A DNA stretch of 64,000 nucleotides. It comes from Arenibacter sp. ARW7G5Y1 (GTDB lineage: Bacteria > Bacteroidota > Bacteroidia > Flavobacteriales > Flavobacteriaceae). Position numbers and translations under genes: made by a program. The notes beneath the pieces were generated by a model, which was not told where the DNA came from, did not search any database, and was given only the letters and a program-made list of their open reading frames with translations. Of this stretch, positions 55,212 to 64,000 are shown in pieces. The stretch's first letter is position 1. Each line of letters starts with the position of its first letter. The stretch covers positions 67,899 to 131,898 of the forward strand of contig NZ_QJJZ01000010.1 of assembly GCF_003201775.1 (NCBI RefSeq), read 5' to 3'.

Positions 55212-55419
55212 ATGCCTTAAATTTTTATGGGATAAATTCCCAATATGAAAATTCTCGAAGAACCAATCAAATATATTAAAATCTATATCACGATAAGCAT
55301 TTTGGGGTATAGGGCATAAAAAAATACAAGCAAAGTAAGTATCCAATAGCAAATCAAAATAAACATAAGCATCTGAAAATTAAATAAATACATGCTTTTG
55401 GTATATTTACGAAACTTTT

Positions 55420-55433
55420 CGAAAACGCTTTCG
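55420..55433 (-). promoter_or_regulatory. Candidate LacI operator of xyl operon
   Basis: CGAAAACGCTTTCG, a near-perfect palindrome with a central CG step as in LacI-family operators, 209 bp upstream of the xylB start. The 55212-55506 gap holds no gene. Confidence 0.55.
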
Positions 55434-55506
55434 TAGAATTAGGCACCTATATCTTTAGGCCGTCCTAAAAGAGACTACGATATATGGCCAGAACCCTTGT
55501 TTTAAT

Positions 55507-56091
55507 CTACTTCTCTTTCTTGCTAACCAGACCTTTGGTAAACTCGTTCAAGGTCTCCACTTTTTCCTCAAAATCCCCTTTTATGGTTTTTCGGAATTCG
55601 TTTAGATTTTTAACCAGATCATCTATATTCTCCGGAATTACATCTTCAAAAAACTGTCTTAGGCGTTTTGCGGTAGTGGGCGATTTCCCATTGGTAGATA
55701 TGGCCACCTTTACATTGCCCTTGGTAACGATACCTCCCATATAAAAATCGCAAAAAGGTGGATTATCGGCTACATTCACAAGTAAGTGCTTTTCCCTGCA
55801 GTCGTGATAAATCTGTTCGTTTACGGCCACTTTATCCGTTGTGGCAATAACCATATGACGACCTTCCAAATAACTCTTCCTATAGCTATCCTGCGTTATT
55901 TTTACCTGATACTTTTTGGCAAGTTCCAAGGTTGCATCCAAGAATTCGGGTGCCACCATTTCTACTTGGGCATTGGGGCTGGACTTAAGCATGAACGTTA
56001 GTTTTTCCAAACCAACATTGCCACCCCCCACTATTAAAATATTGAGCTGGGATACCTTTAAAAAAACAGGATATAATTCATTCCTTTCCAT
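55507..56091 (-). CDS. Precorrin-2 dehydrogenase / sirohydrochlorin ferrochelatase domain protein
   Basis: 194 residues, corresponding to the N-terminal half of CysG (Met8-like): NAD-binding ILIVGGGNVGLEK, VATTDK-like IATTDKVAV, and NPPFCDFYMGGIV. Oxidises precorrin-2 and inserts iron to give siroheme, the cofactor of sulfite and nitrite reductases. The uroporphyrinogen methyltransferase partner is elsewhere. Monocistronic. Confidence 0.9.
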   Translation of the reverse strand: MERNELYPVFLKVSQLNILIVGGGNVGLEKLTFMLKSSPNAQVEMVAPEFLDATLELAKKYQVKITQDSYRKSYLEGRHMVIATTDKVAVNEQIYHDCREKHLLVNVADNPPFCDFYMGGIVTKGNVKVAISTNGKSPTTAKRLRQFFEDVIPENIDDLVKNLNEFRKTIKGDFEEKVETLNEFTKGLVSKKEK

Positions 56092-56455
56092 AATGACTCT
56101 TGTTTTGTTCCACTACACATACGCGTTACAACAATTGCCTTTCCTTAAAGGATATCACCATTTATCCAAAAAAAACAATCCATTCAAAGATAAGGCACAA
56201 AATGCTAGGCCCTCTTTCATTTTGGCTAGATTTTTTCCATACACCATCTCCTTTATGACAATTCTATGGAAAATGGTGCCCACCTTTTTATGGCCATGAC
56301 AAAAAACACTACTTATAACGCCCTAGCCCCTAATAATAGCTAGGACTTGTTGTGATAAATAACTGTTTTCTAACCTATAGTGACCGTCCTTGTAAACCCG
56401 TAAAAACTTGCCTTTGGAACAGCACAGTTGCCCGTTCCTTTAAGGGCCTATGAAA
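56092..56455. other. Intergenic stretch, nothing recognised
   Basis: Between the siroheme gene and proA. No RNA, repeat or promoter that I can support. Confidence 0.4.
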
Positions 56456-57658
56456 TTAAGACATTCTTACTTGCCCATCTCCGTATATGTAATACTTGTT
56501 GGTTACCAACTGCTCCAGTCCCAGCGGCCCCCTATGGTGCAGCTTGTCCGTACTGATTGCCAATTCGGCACCAACTCCCATTTGTCCACCATCCGTAAAC
56601 CTGGTCGAGGCATTGTGGTATACTGCGGCAGTATCCACCTGATTCATGAATTCCATGGCCAGCTCCTTATTCTGGGTCATAATGGTCGCGGAATGCCCTC
56701 CGGAATAGTTATTTATCTTTTGTACCGCTGATTCCAAATCATCAACCGCTCCAATAACACATTTCATGGCGAGGAATTCTTCATACCAAATAGACTCGGT
56801 TTTAATGGTAGTATTTGCGGGTAGTACCTCGGCCACTTTCCTATCGACCACAACGGTGACCCCATGGTTATTCAGGATAGTATTGAGCTCTGTTAACTTG
56901 TTGTAATAGTCATCCATTTTAGTATGGATCAGGATTTTATCAAGGGCATTACAGGCCGATATCTTTTGGGTCTTTGCATTTAAGATTACCTCCATACTTT
57001 GTGCCCAATCCGCTTCCTTGTCCACAAAGAGAAAATTATTGCCTCTTCCACTGACCAGTACTGCGCATTTGGCATGTTCCTTTACAAAAGCTATTAAACG
57101 CTCCCCGCCCCGTGGAACGATCAGGTCTAACTTCTCGGAAGGATTCCTCAAAAACTCTTGGGTCTCTTCCCTGTTCATATGAAGTAATTGTATCCACTGC
57201 GTATCCAAACCATTTTCCTCTAGTGCCAGGTGCCAACATTTCTCCAAAATAACATTACTGTGAACCGCTTCCTTTCCTCCCTTCAACAAAATTTTATTAT
57301 TGGCTTTGAAGGCCAAAACAGCGGCTTCTATGGTAACATCCGGCCTGGATTCGTAAATGATCATTATAGTCCCAAAAGGCGCCGTTTTATTTTCAATTTT
57401 CAAACCGTTTTCCAAGGCCTGTTCCGATTTTATTCTGCCCACTGGATCCTGCTGTTGTAGCACTTCTTGGATAGCCACAATCATTTCGTCCACCTTTTTA
57501 TCATCCACAACAAGCCTATCGTACATAGCCCTGTCCCCTTTTTCGAAAAGTTTAAGGTCTTTCCGATTGGCGGCAATTATGCGGTTCCTATTGTTATCCA
57601 ATATTCGCATCATGGATCTCAATACTTTATTTTTAATATCTGTATTTAACAATTTCAT
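56456..57658 (-). CDS. proA: Glutamate-5-semialdehyde dehydrogenase
   Basis: Reduces gamma-glutamyl phosphate in proline synthesis. Aldehyde dehydrogenase fold; catalytic Cys in KISACNALDKILIHT, and NKILLKGGKEAVHSN for cofactor binding. 400 residues, normal. Third gene of the proC-proB-proA operon, 24 bp after proB. Confidence 0.95.
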   Translation of the reverse strand: MKLLNTDIKNKVLRSMMRILDNNRNRIIAANRKDLKLFEKGDRAMYDRLVVDDKKVDEMIVAIQEVLQQQDPVGRIKSEQALENGLKIENKTAPFGTIMIIYESRPDVTIEAAVLAFKANNKILLKGGKEAVHSNVILEKCWHLALEENGLDTQWIQLLHMNREETQEFLRNPSEKLDLIVPRGGERLIAFVKEHAKCAVLVSGRGNNFLFVDKEADWAQSMEVILNAKTQKISACNALDKILIHTKMDDYYNKLTELNTILNNHGVTVVVDRKVAEVLPANTTIKTESIWYEEFLAMKCVIGAVDDLESAVQKINNYSGGHSATIMTQNKELAMEFMNQVDTAAVYHNASTRFTDGGQMGVGAELAISTDKLHHRGPLGLEQLVTNKYYIYGDGQVRMS

Positions 57659-57682
57659 TCTTTCTATTTTAGCTTACTTATA

Positions 57683-58453
57683 TTATGCGGAAATCTTGGT
57701 TCCCACACTCTTCCCTTCCACAATATCCAGTATAACCCGTTTTCTTTTGCCATTGGCAATATAAGTCGGGATATTCTTGGAGGCGGTCTGTTTGGCAATA
57801 TTCAACTTGGAGCCCATTCCACCTCTCCCTTCAGCTTCACCTTTATCTATGGTCTTTATATACTTTTCAACATTCTGGTCCACGCTCACATTCTTTATTA
57901 CCTCAGTATCTTTATCATCAGGATGTCCTGTAAATAATCCATCCGTGTCCGTAAGGATAATCAATTTATCGGCTTTGGTAAGTTCTGCTACTAGACTTGC
58001 CAACTCGTCATTGTCCGAAAACATGGATTTGGTCAAGGAAACAGCATCATCCTCATTGGCAATTGGCACCACACCCTCTGACAAAAGGCCTTCATAGCAA
58101 TTGATCATATTATCCCTGTGGTTTCCAGGGTTAAAGTCCCTTTTGGTTGCCAACACTTGGGCGCATTTCATTCCATAATCCTGAAATATATTGTAGTAAT
58201 GCCGCATCATTCTTGGTTGTCCTATAGCCGAATACACCTGTCTCCTTGTGGCCTTATCCGTAATATGGCTCTCTCCCATCACTTCCATACCGGCAATAAC
58301 CGATCCCGACGAAACCAAAACCGACATTATATTCCGTTCATACAATTCCGCTATCTGTTGTACCAGGTGATCAAGAACAGGTTTTACGATCCTATTGTCC
58401 TTATTGGTCATTACATTGGTACCTACTTTAATAACTACTCTTTGTTTATACAT
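57683..58453 (-). CDS. proB: Glutamate 5-kinase (no PUA domain)
   Basis: First step of proline synthesis. 256 residues; amino-acid kinase fold with VIKVGTNVMT, VLVSSGSVIAG and ANEDDAVS. The C-terminal PUA domain of E. coli ProB (367 residues) is absent, so the enzyme is a short form. Three bp follow proC. Confidence 0.94.
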   Translation of the reverse strand: MYKQRVVIKVGTNVMTNKDNRIVKPVLDHLVQQIAELYERNIMSVLVSSGSVIAGMEVMGESHITDKATRRQVYSAIGQPRMMRHYYNIFQDYGMKCAQVLATKRDFNPGNHRDNMINCYEGLLSEGVVPIANEDDAVSLTKSMFSDNDELASLVAELTKADKLIILTDTDGLFTGHPDDKDTEVIKNVSVDQNVEKYIKTIDKGEAEGRGGMGSKLNIAKQTASKNIPTYIANGKRKRVILDIVEGKSVGTKISA

Positions 58454-58456
58454 ATT

Positions 58457-59263
58457 CTATTTATCTTGTCCCAATTCAACAGCGCGATTAAAAGCAGAGT
58501 ACGCGGCCTCCTTAATAAGCTCCTTAACGTTATTATCGTCCATGGAATCCAATGCCGCCCTTGTTGTACCCCCTTTGGATGCCACCCTTTCCATCCATGA
58601 ATTGGGGGAAAGATCGGATTGATTGAACAAATCCACGGCACCTTCAAAGGTCTGGCTAACCAACATTTTACTGTCATTACCAGAAAAGCCCATTTTTAAA
58701 GCTGCTTCCATCATACTTTGCATAAAATAAAAAACATAGGCCGGGCCGCTACCCGAAATACCTGTGGAAGCATCTATGAATTTTTCCGAGCTTACCAAAA
58801 TCGATTTCCCTGTTGTATCCAATAAATTTTCTATGGTCAATAATTCTATTCTTGACACCTCCTTGGAAGCCGTATATGAGGTGACCCCTTTCCCTATCTG
58901 AGCAGGTAAATTTGGCATAGCCCGGACTATTTTTTGAAGCCCCAATTGGTCTTGAATGGACTTTATAGTGACTCCGGCCATAATTGAAATAACGATTTGC
59001 CCCTCATTGACCAAGTGTGTCATCTTCTTAAATAAGTCCCCGCTATGGTACGGTTTAACGGCAATAAAAATTAGATCGGCCTTGGGCACACATCCCTCCA
59101 AATTTTCATGTACTTCAAAATGTGCAATCTTTTTTAAGGACAAGGTCTTTTCCTGGGAACTGTCCAAGATCATTAAATTTTTTTTCTTTAATAATTTTGA
59201 TTTTGACATGGACTCCGCGTAGGTCAATCCCATATTCCCTGCCCCAATTACTAATACTTTCAT
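58457..59263 (-). CDS. proC: Pyrroline-5-carboxylate reductase
   Basis: Last step of proline synthesis, NADPH-dependent. Rossmann motif VIGAGNMGLTYAESM and the C-terminal GISGSGPAYVF and RVASKGGTTRAALD segments, typical of ProC. 268 residues. It is the first gene of the operon proC-proB-proA. Confidence 0.95.
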   Translation of the reverse strand: MKVLVIGAGNMGLTYAESMSKSKLLKKKNLMILDSSQEKTLSLKKIAHFEVHENLEGCVPKADLIFIAVKPYHSGDLFKKMTHLVNEGQIVISIMAGVTIKSIQDQLGLQKIVRAMPNLPAQIGKGVTSYTASKEVSRIELLTIENLLDTTGKSILVSSEKFIDASTGISGSGPAYVFYFMQSMMEAALKMGFSGNDSKMLVSQTFEGAVDLFNQSDLSPNSWMERVASKGGTTRAALDSMDDNNVKELIKEAAYSAFNRAVELGQDK

Positions 59264-59637
59264 GTATTGTTTTTAAGTTTATACTTTAATTTACAACCCT
59301 ATTCGCACAAGAACCGTGCGATATGCCCATTGCCATTATAGAGTTTATCTGTAGACCTCACCTTAGAATAGAAAAAACTTATACTAAAGCCCTACCCCTT
59401 GCTATGACAGGATTTGGGATTTTAATGAAATAATAGAAAATTATAGGATTTGGCCCATTGCCAAAAGAGGAACCTGACAAAATAGTGTCAAATTGGATAA
59501 ATAAGTTGCAATCCCTACTCAAAATTGATATAAGTAAAGGCCATCACCTACTGGCCACTGTATTCTGGTTGTAAAATAAGAAAGTAGGATTGAGGTCAGG
59601 ACCTGTCCAGGAGCATCTAGCCTGCCAGCAATACCCT
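59264..59637. other. Intergenic stretch upstream of proC
   Basis: A TGACA-N6-TGTCA inverted repeat (59475-59490) is the only clear structure; its 6-bp spacer excludes it from the FNR box family. No gene is supported. Confidence 0.4.
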
Positions 59638-60195
59638 TTAATGCAGGAAGTAAATTTTCAACATGGTAGCCTGTTCATTGAACTCATTGGATACACCATG
59701 GGGTATAGAGCCATCAAAATATAGAAGATCCCCTTTTTCCAAAAGCACCTTGTCTTTTTTGAGCAAATAGTTCACCTTGCCTCCAAGTACATAGATCAGT
59801 TCATTGGCATTGGTGGAAATTGGCTTTCTATACGCTCCGGCTGCAACACTAACAATATATACCCTTATACTGCTATCCGAAGAGGAACTGGACAACAGGT
59901 GCGTATACTCAAGGTTAACGGAATCTTCCCGGTCTTCCTTGGTCCCCGTTCCATTTTTGATTACTATATAATCCCCGGTAACATTAGAGGAAAGGTCCAG
60001 CTCGGACAAATCTATACTCAGGGTCTGCATTATTTTTAAAAGCACTGGGAGGGACGGAGTGGTCCTTAAATTTTCAATTTTAGAAATAAGCCCAGCACTA
60101 ACACCAGTCCTTTTTGCTACTTGTTGAAGGGTCAAGTCCCTTTTTTGACGGGCCAATTTCAATTGTCGCCCTATATTGATAAGAATGTCATCCAT
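59638..60195 (-). CDS. XRE family regulator with cupin domain
   Basis: 185 residues: helix-turn-helix (about 9-62, LKLARQKRDLTLQQVAKRTG, GVSAGLISKIEN) and C-terminal cupin (about 112-182, YRKPISTNANELIYVLGG, GDLLYFDGSIPHGVSN). Such PuuR-like regulators control amino acid, polyamine or osmolyte catabolism. It stands apart from the downstream exported operon by 418 bp but on the same strand. Confidence 0.9.
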   Translation of the reverse strand: MDDILINIGRQLKLARQKRDLTLQQVAKRTGVSAGLISKIENLRTTPSLPVLLKIMQTLSIDLSELDLSSNVTGDYIVIKNGTGTKEDREDSVNLEYTHLLSSSSSDSSIRVYIVSVAAGAYRKPISTNANELIYVLGGKVNYLLKKDKVLLEKGDLLYFDGSIPHGVSNEFNEQATMLKIYFLH

Positions 60196-60370
60196 TTAGC
60201 TACTATTGGTCATGTGTTGCAAAGGCTTGCTGCACAGACATTATTACAGCAAAAATAGACATTTATTTTAATTGAAATAAACTATAACCTCAGTATGGTT
60301 TAAATGAAGCTTTATACTTAGGCAATCGATTGGATAAATTGCTATTTAAAAGACTCCCATATATATAAAA

Positions 60371-60507
60371 GGTATTAAACCTCAGGGCAGGCCTGCCTTT
60401 GTCGGCAGACAGGCCTGTCTGTCCATAAAGGCAGGTCCTGAACCCAATAATAGGAATCGACCCTATGGTCGAGGTATTGAACCTAGATCCCGCCGATTAA
60501 GGCGGGA
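60371..60507. repeat. Palindromic element bracketed by 12-bp direct repeats
   Basis: GGTATTAAACCT (60371-60382) and GGTATTGAACCT (60473-60484) flank about 90 bp with nested palindromes: CCTGCCTTT/AAAGGCAGG (60392-60400, 60427-60435), the perfect palindrome CAGACAGGCCTGTCTG (60406-60421) and TCGACC-CTAT-GGTCGA (60457-60472). TCCCGCC/GGCGGGA (60488-60507) follows. The flanking repeats look like a target-site duplication. Confidence 0.6.
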
Positions 60508-60613
60508 TTAGTTCAACTTGCAATTTTAAGTGCGTCTTACTGACTTCTCAAAATTGAGTTTCACTAATAAAATGGGTAAATATACGTTCTCCTTAAAAGA
60601 CCGTGCTTTACCA

Positions 60614-61618
60614 TTACCCTTTCTGATTAAAATCTACCGTTCTATCGCTGATGGACGCAGAAAGCCTAGGGGCATCGGGATGATTCTTTTCGGAAGGGGT
60701 GGGATGCACAAACTGACTTTGCCTCCCTTCAATTGAAATTTGACCGGAGGGATCCAAAGTTAAAAATGCAAATATGGAATCCTTGTACATGGCCCTACTG
60801 CCGTCGGAGCCATAACCCTCCCCCACATAAAAATAGGAAGCGCTGTTCATTTGAAAATAATGCACCTTGTTTATAAAACTGTGATCATCCACATGATGGT
60901 GCCCACAGAAACAAGCTATTACTTTTTGATAGTCCGTTCTATTGTTGGCATCATCAATAACCTTTCTAACTGCAAACCTGCTGGGAGAGGACCACCCATC
61001 CCAAATCTCATCAAAAGCCTGATGGGAAAAAATTATTGTCTGTTTATCCGTTTTTTCCAAATCCTCTTTTAACCATTCTATTTGTTCAGGGTTGACCAAA
61101 CTTCTATTTTGTTGTTCTATATAAAAATTGGCATTGCCGTAATCCTCGTAGTTCCCTTCCTTCTTAATAAAATTTCCATCCATAACCACAAAGTGAAAGT
61201 CGCCCTTATCAAAGGAATAGTAGTTCTTCTCCATCCCAAAAAAATCCATGGCATCTTTCTTGGTAACCTTGTCCATATCATGGTTTCCCAACACATGATA
61301 TTTTTCCCCCTTGTAGGTGTTCCAAAGATCCATACACTCTTGGGCTTCTTCCGTTGCATAGCAAAAATCCCCACCTTGAATTATAAAGTCCAATTCGCGG
61401 GAAGAAGCTTCCTTTATAAAAACCTCCAATCGCTCCAAGGCATCTGAACAATAGCCATGGTGGATATCGGTTATAAAACCTATATTGACCTTCTTTTTTT
61501 TGGTCATTTCCAATTTTGGTACGAAGGCATAAGCCCCAATATTACCTAACCCAAAGGCCAAGGTTCCCATGCCCATCTTGACCATAAACCTACGACGTCC
61601 CCTTTCTTTATTTTGCAT
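60614..61618 (-). CDS. Exported metallophosphoesterase
   Basis: 334 residues: twin-Arg-like signal (RRRFMVKMGMGTLAFG) and the calcineurin-like dimetal motifs ITDIHHG, GGDFCYA, LGNHD, SHQAF and GHHHVDDH. The Tat-type signal implies export in folded form. Third gene of an operon with the FAD oxidoreductase and the phosphodiesterase; substrate unknown. Confidence 0.88.
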   Translation of the reverse strand: MQNKERGRRRFMVKMGMGTLAFGLGNIGAYAFVPKLEMTKKKKVNIGFITDIHHGYCSDALERLEVFIKEASSRELDFIIQGGDFCYATEEAQECMDLWNTYKGEKYHVLGNHDMDKVTKKDAMDFFGMEKNYYSFDKGDFHFVVMDGNFIKKEGNYEDYGNANFYIEQQNRSLVNPEQIEWLKEDLEKTDKQTIIFSHQAFDEIWDGWSSPSRFAVRKVIDDANNRTDYQKVIACFCGHHHVDDHSFINKVHYFQMNSASYFYVGEGYGSDGSRAMYKDSIFAFLTLDPSGQISIEGRQSQFVHPTPSEKNHPDAPRLSASISDRTVDFNQKG

Positions 61619-61642
61619 GTTGTTCTATCTTAATTACTTAAC

Positions 61643-62917
61643 TTAACCACTTACTTTGTTAGATCTCGAAGATGCGCATTTGTTGAGCCATTCTTCACTA
61701 AAGGGATCTATATCTCCAAACCGCGAAATTTCAAACGCTGAGAAATCCAAAGGATTGGGTCTCCCCGATGCCATTTCGGCAATTCCAAGCCCTACCCCAC
61801 CGGCAACAGAAATTCCTGCACCACAACATCCTGAGGCCACCAGGAAACCCTTGGTTCCTGGGACATCTCCCAAAACCAATTGGGAGTCTGGAGTATAGCC
61901 CGAAAATCCTGCCACGTAATATTTGATCCCCATATCATAAATAGCAGGAAAGAAACGTGCGAGTCGCTCTCCATTTTCAAAAAGATCCTCCATGCCTTCA
62001 TCGGCACTAAAAACGAAATCGGAAATATCCCTGGGCACATCTTTTGGGGAAGCAACCAACGATTTCCCCTCGCGTATCCCAAACAGCAGCCCCCCTCCTT
62101 CAGGTCGGGCATAGGCCTGGGCGTCCGGTAACAGGACCATGGGCGAATTTGCGGGAAATATATCGGCCCGTTCCGTTATCCAATACTGACTTCGTACCGG
62201 GGCCATGGGAAGTCCCACCCCCATTTCCTTCGCGAGCAAGGGCGCCCAAACACCCGCTGCATCCACAACGGTTTCTGCCATTATTACAGCTTCCGAAGTC
62301 TTTACCCCTTTTACTGTTCCCCCATCATGAATAAGTCCAATGACTTCAACACCCAAACGAATTTTAGCCCCTCTATTTTTGGCACACCTGGCAAAGAAAG
62401 TCCCCAACATATAGGGATCACAATAGGCCTCATTGGGAACAAATCCAATTTTCAAAGCCTCGTCCACCTTCAGCCAAGGGGTTTTATTTTGGGCCTCCTC
62501 TTTGGTTAGATAGTAGGCTTCCTGGTTGTATTCCTTGGCGATTTCCATAAGTTTCGCCAAATCCCTCACCTTGGCCTCACTGGCTGCCACATGCATCATA
62601 CCTACCTCCTTAAAGTCCAATGTCTCCCCCAACTCTACTTCCATATCTTTGGCTACCTTAAAGGTCTCTATGGTAAGCGGAATATAGGCACGCTTGGAAC
62701 GCACCATGGTCATTAAGGCAGCTGCCCTACTGGTTGCCGCATTATTCAATTCATTGCGCTCCAAGAGCACTACTTGTTTTTCTGGATTATTTTTGGTGTA
62801 ATAATAGGCAATGGCACAACCGAATATCCCTCCTCCAATTATCACTAAATCGAACTTTTCAACGGACCTACCCTTCATTAAACTTCTGTATTTCAAATAA
62901 TTATCTAAAGCCATCAT
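61643..62917 (-). CDS. FAD-dependent oxidoreductase (DAO family)
   Basis: 424 residues with the FAD-binding GGGIFGCAIAYYY near 28 and a C-terminal GCCGAGISVAGGVG segment contacting FAD. DAO-family members oxidise D-amino acids, sarcosine or glycerol phosphate. The start used includes 20 residues ahead of the FAD motif; a later Met 14 is possible. 24 bp separate it from the downstream metallophosphoesterase gene. Confidence 0.88.
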   Translation of the reverse strand: MMALDNYLKYRSLMKGRSVEKFDLVIIGGGIFGCAIAYYYTKNNPEKQVVLLERNELNNAATSRAAALMTMVRSKRAYIPLTIETFKVAKDMEVELGETLDFKEVGMMHVAASEAKVRDLAKLMEIAKEYNQEAYYLTKEEAQNKTPWLKVDEALKIGFVPNEAYCDPYMLGTFFARCAKNRGAKIRLGVEVIGLIHDGGTVKGVKTSEAVIMAETVVDAAGVWAPLLAKEMGVGLPMAPVRSQYWITERADIFPANSPMVLLPDAQAYARPEGGGLLFGIREGKSLVASPKDVPRDISDFVFSADEGMEDLFENGERLARFFPAIYDMGIKYYVAGFSGYTPDSQLVLGDVPGTKGFLVASGCCGAGISVAGGVGLGIAEMASGRPNPLDFSAFEISRFGDIDPFSEEWLNKCASSRSNKVSG

Positions 62918-62960
62918 AAGGCACCCTGCCTTAAAAGATTAGAATGTGCATTTGTATTCC

Positions 62961-63905
62961 CTATGGTTCCTGGGTTTCGAAAATGGACATGGGCACTTCC
63001 CCGGTCCATGAAAGCGGAACATTGCCACAACCAAAAAGATAAGCTATGGTAGTGGCCGTATTAACGGAATTATTGGGTTCCTTTAAAGATTGTCCTTTTT
63101 TTATTCCAGGTCCCGTTATGGCCCAAGGCACTTCCAATTCTTGCGGGGTGATTCCCCCATGACCTTTTTCGGGCACTCCTCCGTGATCCGTAAAAAACAT
63201 AAAATGTGTATCCTCGTATAGTCCTTCTTCCTTTAGTCTATTTATAAACTCTCCAATTTGCACATCCACTTCTTCAATGGAAGTAATATATTCCGGGGAC
63301 ATCCAACCATGATTATGGCCCGCATGATCTGTATGCACGGAGTAAAGAAAAACCATGGTAGGGTCCGACTTGTTATTGACGATAAAATCGAATGCCTTTC
63401 CATAATTATTTTGATATTCATCATTCTCCTCAAAACTTAATTCATCTATATAGCGCGGGTTGAACGAATTGATCAATTCGGCCCAATTGTAAAAGAAAGC
63501 TGTCTTTACATCTGGAACTCCTTCCTTCAAAATTTTGAAAATAGAAGGATAATACCCCTCCTCATCGGTCTCTATGGCCGGCAGGGTCACTTTCTGCAAT
63601 TCCCAACTGTTACTCAATACTCCATGTTGTTCAGGGCCGCTTCCAGTAAGATGGGAAGTCCAATTGGGCAGGGTCACCGAAGGCATCACATTTCTGGTGG
63701 TCAAGGACAGCACCCCATCTGCCATAAGCGCATCCAAATTTGGGTGTTTTGCCGTTTTATAGCCATCCACACTTATACCGTCCAGGCCTATGGCGACAAC
63801 ACGCTTCGTCTGAACCCTATTTTCCGGGGCTTTTTTGGCCGTATCACAACTGCCCAATAACCAAATTAAACTCCAATAAACGATCAAATTCCGTTTCCTA
63901 ATCAT
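62961..63905 (-). CDS. Alkaline phosphatase family lipoprotein (NPP type)
   Basis: 314 residues; lipoprotein signal with C20 (GSCDTA). Nucleotide pyrophosphatase/phosphodiesterase fold: VVAIGLDGISVDG for metal 1, nucleophile Thr in PSVTLPNWTSHLTG, SVHTDHAGHNHG and FFTDHGG for the metals. It would split a phosphodiester in the periplasm. First gene of the three-gene operon, 43 bp before the FAD enzyme. Confidence 0.88.
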   Translation of the reverse strand: MIRKRNLIVYWSLIWLLGSCDTAKKAPENRVQTKRVVAIGLDGISVDGYKTAKHPNLDALMADGVLSLTTRNVMPSVTLPNWTSHLTGSGPEQHGVLSNSWELQKVTLPAIETDEEGYYPSIFKILKEGVPDVKTAFFYNWAELINSFNPRYIDELSFEENDEYQNNYGKAFDFIVNNKSDPTMVFLYSVHTDHAGHNHGWMSPEYITSIEEVDVQIGEFINRLKEEGLYEDTHFMFFTDHGGVPEKGHGGITPQELEVPWAITGPGIKKGQSLKEPNNSVNTATTIAYLFGCGNVPLSWTGEVPMSIFETQEP

Positions 63906-64000
63906 ATTTTATAGTATTTAATTTAAGTTGATAATTATACATTGCTACACGGATATAGGCGGTTACAATTTTAATATCAGCGCCTCACAAATAAGATTAT
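63906..64000. other. Upstream region of the phosphodiesterase gene
   Basis: AT-rich, without a recognisable promoter element or gene. Confidence 0.4.

Noticed and set aside
53733-55352. Extended N terminus of XylB (539 residues)
   Set aside because: The additional 47 residues ahead of [12 protein letters not shown] have no match to the FGGY family.
59475-59490. TGACA-N6-TGTCA as a further FNR box
   Set aside because: Spacer is 6 bp instead of 2, and no -7 element is found at 29.5 bp from its centre; the nearby proC is not oxygen-linked.
60530-60736. Plus-strand 68-codon frame
   Set aside because: Antisense to the 3' end of the metallophosphoesterase gene and without similarity to any family.

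Overview
The window looks like chromosome from a marine member of the Flavobacteriaceae (Bacteroidota). Evidence: moderately AT-rich DNA; Bacteroidota-type promoters (TAnnTTTG); a fused CcoN-CcoO cytochrome oxidase subunit; M56/BlaI sensor pairs carrying TonB-type C-terminal domains; long-form HutU; DUF4230/DUF4260/DUF4407 families; and intergenic repeats of the type common in this family. The genus is not certain (Arenibacter/Maribacter/Zobellia-like is a guess). No rRNA, tRNA, CRISPR array, prophage or insertion sequence was seen.

Layout. 1-436: tandem array of an 82-83 bp unit, each carrying a hairpin and a short reading frame. 675-1775: DUF4407 membrane protein. 1878-5974 (minus): YdjM-like membrane hydrolase, membrane-anchored MutS-type ATPase, YjbR, GNAT and Dabb proteins. 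6156-10265 (minus): DUF4230, DUF4260, cyclase, hemW and ruvC, with a four-helix-bundle (S23-like) gene flanked by heptamer repeats lying between hemW and ruvC. 10292-14398 (minus): lipoprotein, TPR protein, and an M56/BlaI pair with three operators. 14520-15000: two kinds of MITE-like repeat. 15177-17188: DUF456, nitroreductase, LysR. 17267-27850: histidine degradation (hutH-hutI-hutU ... hutG), split by a methyltransferase/TMTC-like/GT2 glycan cassette. 27899-29056: homogentisate dioxygenase. 29404-29520: candidate structured small RNA. 29605-30300: Nudix-type regulator.

30748-48997 is a micro-oxic respiration region: Usp, an FNR-like regulator, ccoI, a cytochrome c/HEAT dehydrogenase, ccoS-ccoNO-ccoQ-ccoP-ccoG-ccoH-safE, PIG-L deacetylase, amidohydrolase, a second Usp and hemN. 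Four palindromes of the form TGAYA-N2-TGTCA lie upstream of usp, fnr/ccoI, ccoS and hemN. In all five promoters the box centre is 29.5 bp from the first base of the -7 element (TAnnTTTR; one is CAnnTTTG). This is the clearest regulatory discovery of the window: a local FNR-type regulon with fixed class-II-like geometry.

49256-55211: sugar kinase/nucleotidyltransferase pair and a xylB-xylA-lacI operon. 55507-59263: siroheme enzyme and the proC-proB-proA operon. 59638-63905: XRE-cupin regulator, palindromic repeat element, and an exported metallophosphatase/FAD oxidoreductase/NPP-type phosphodiesterase operon of unknown substrate.
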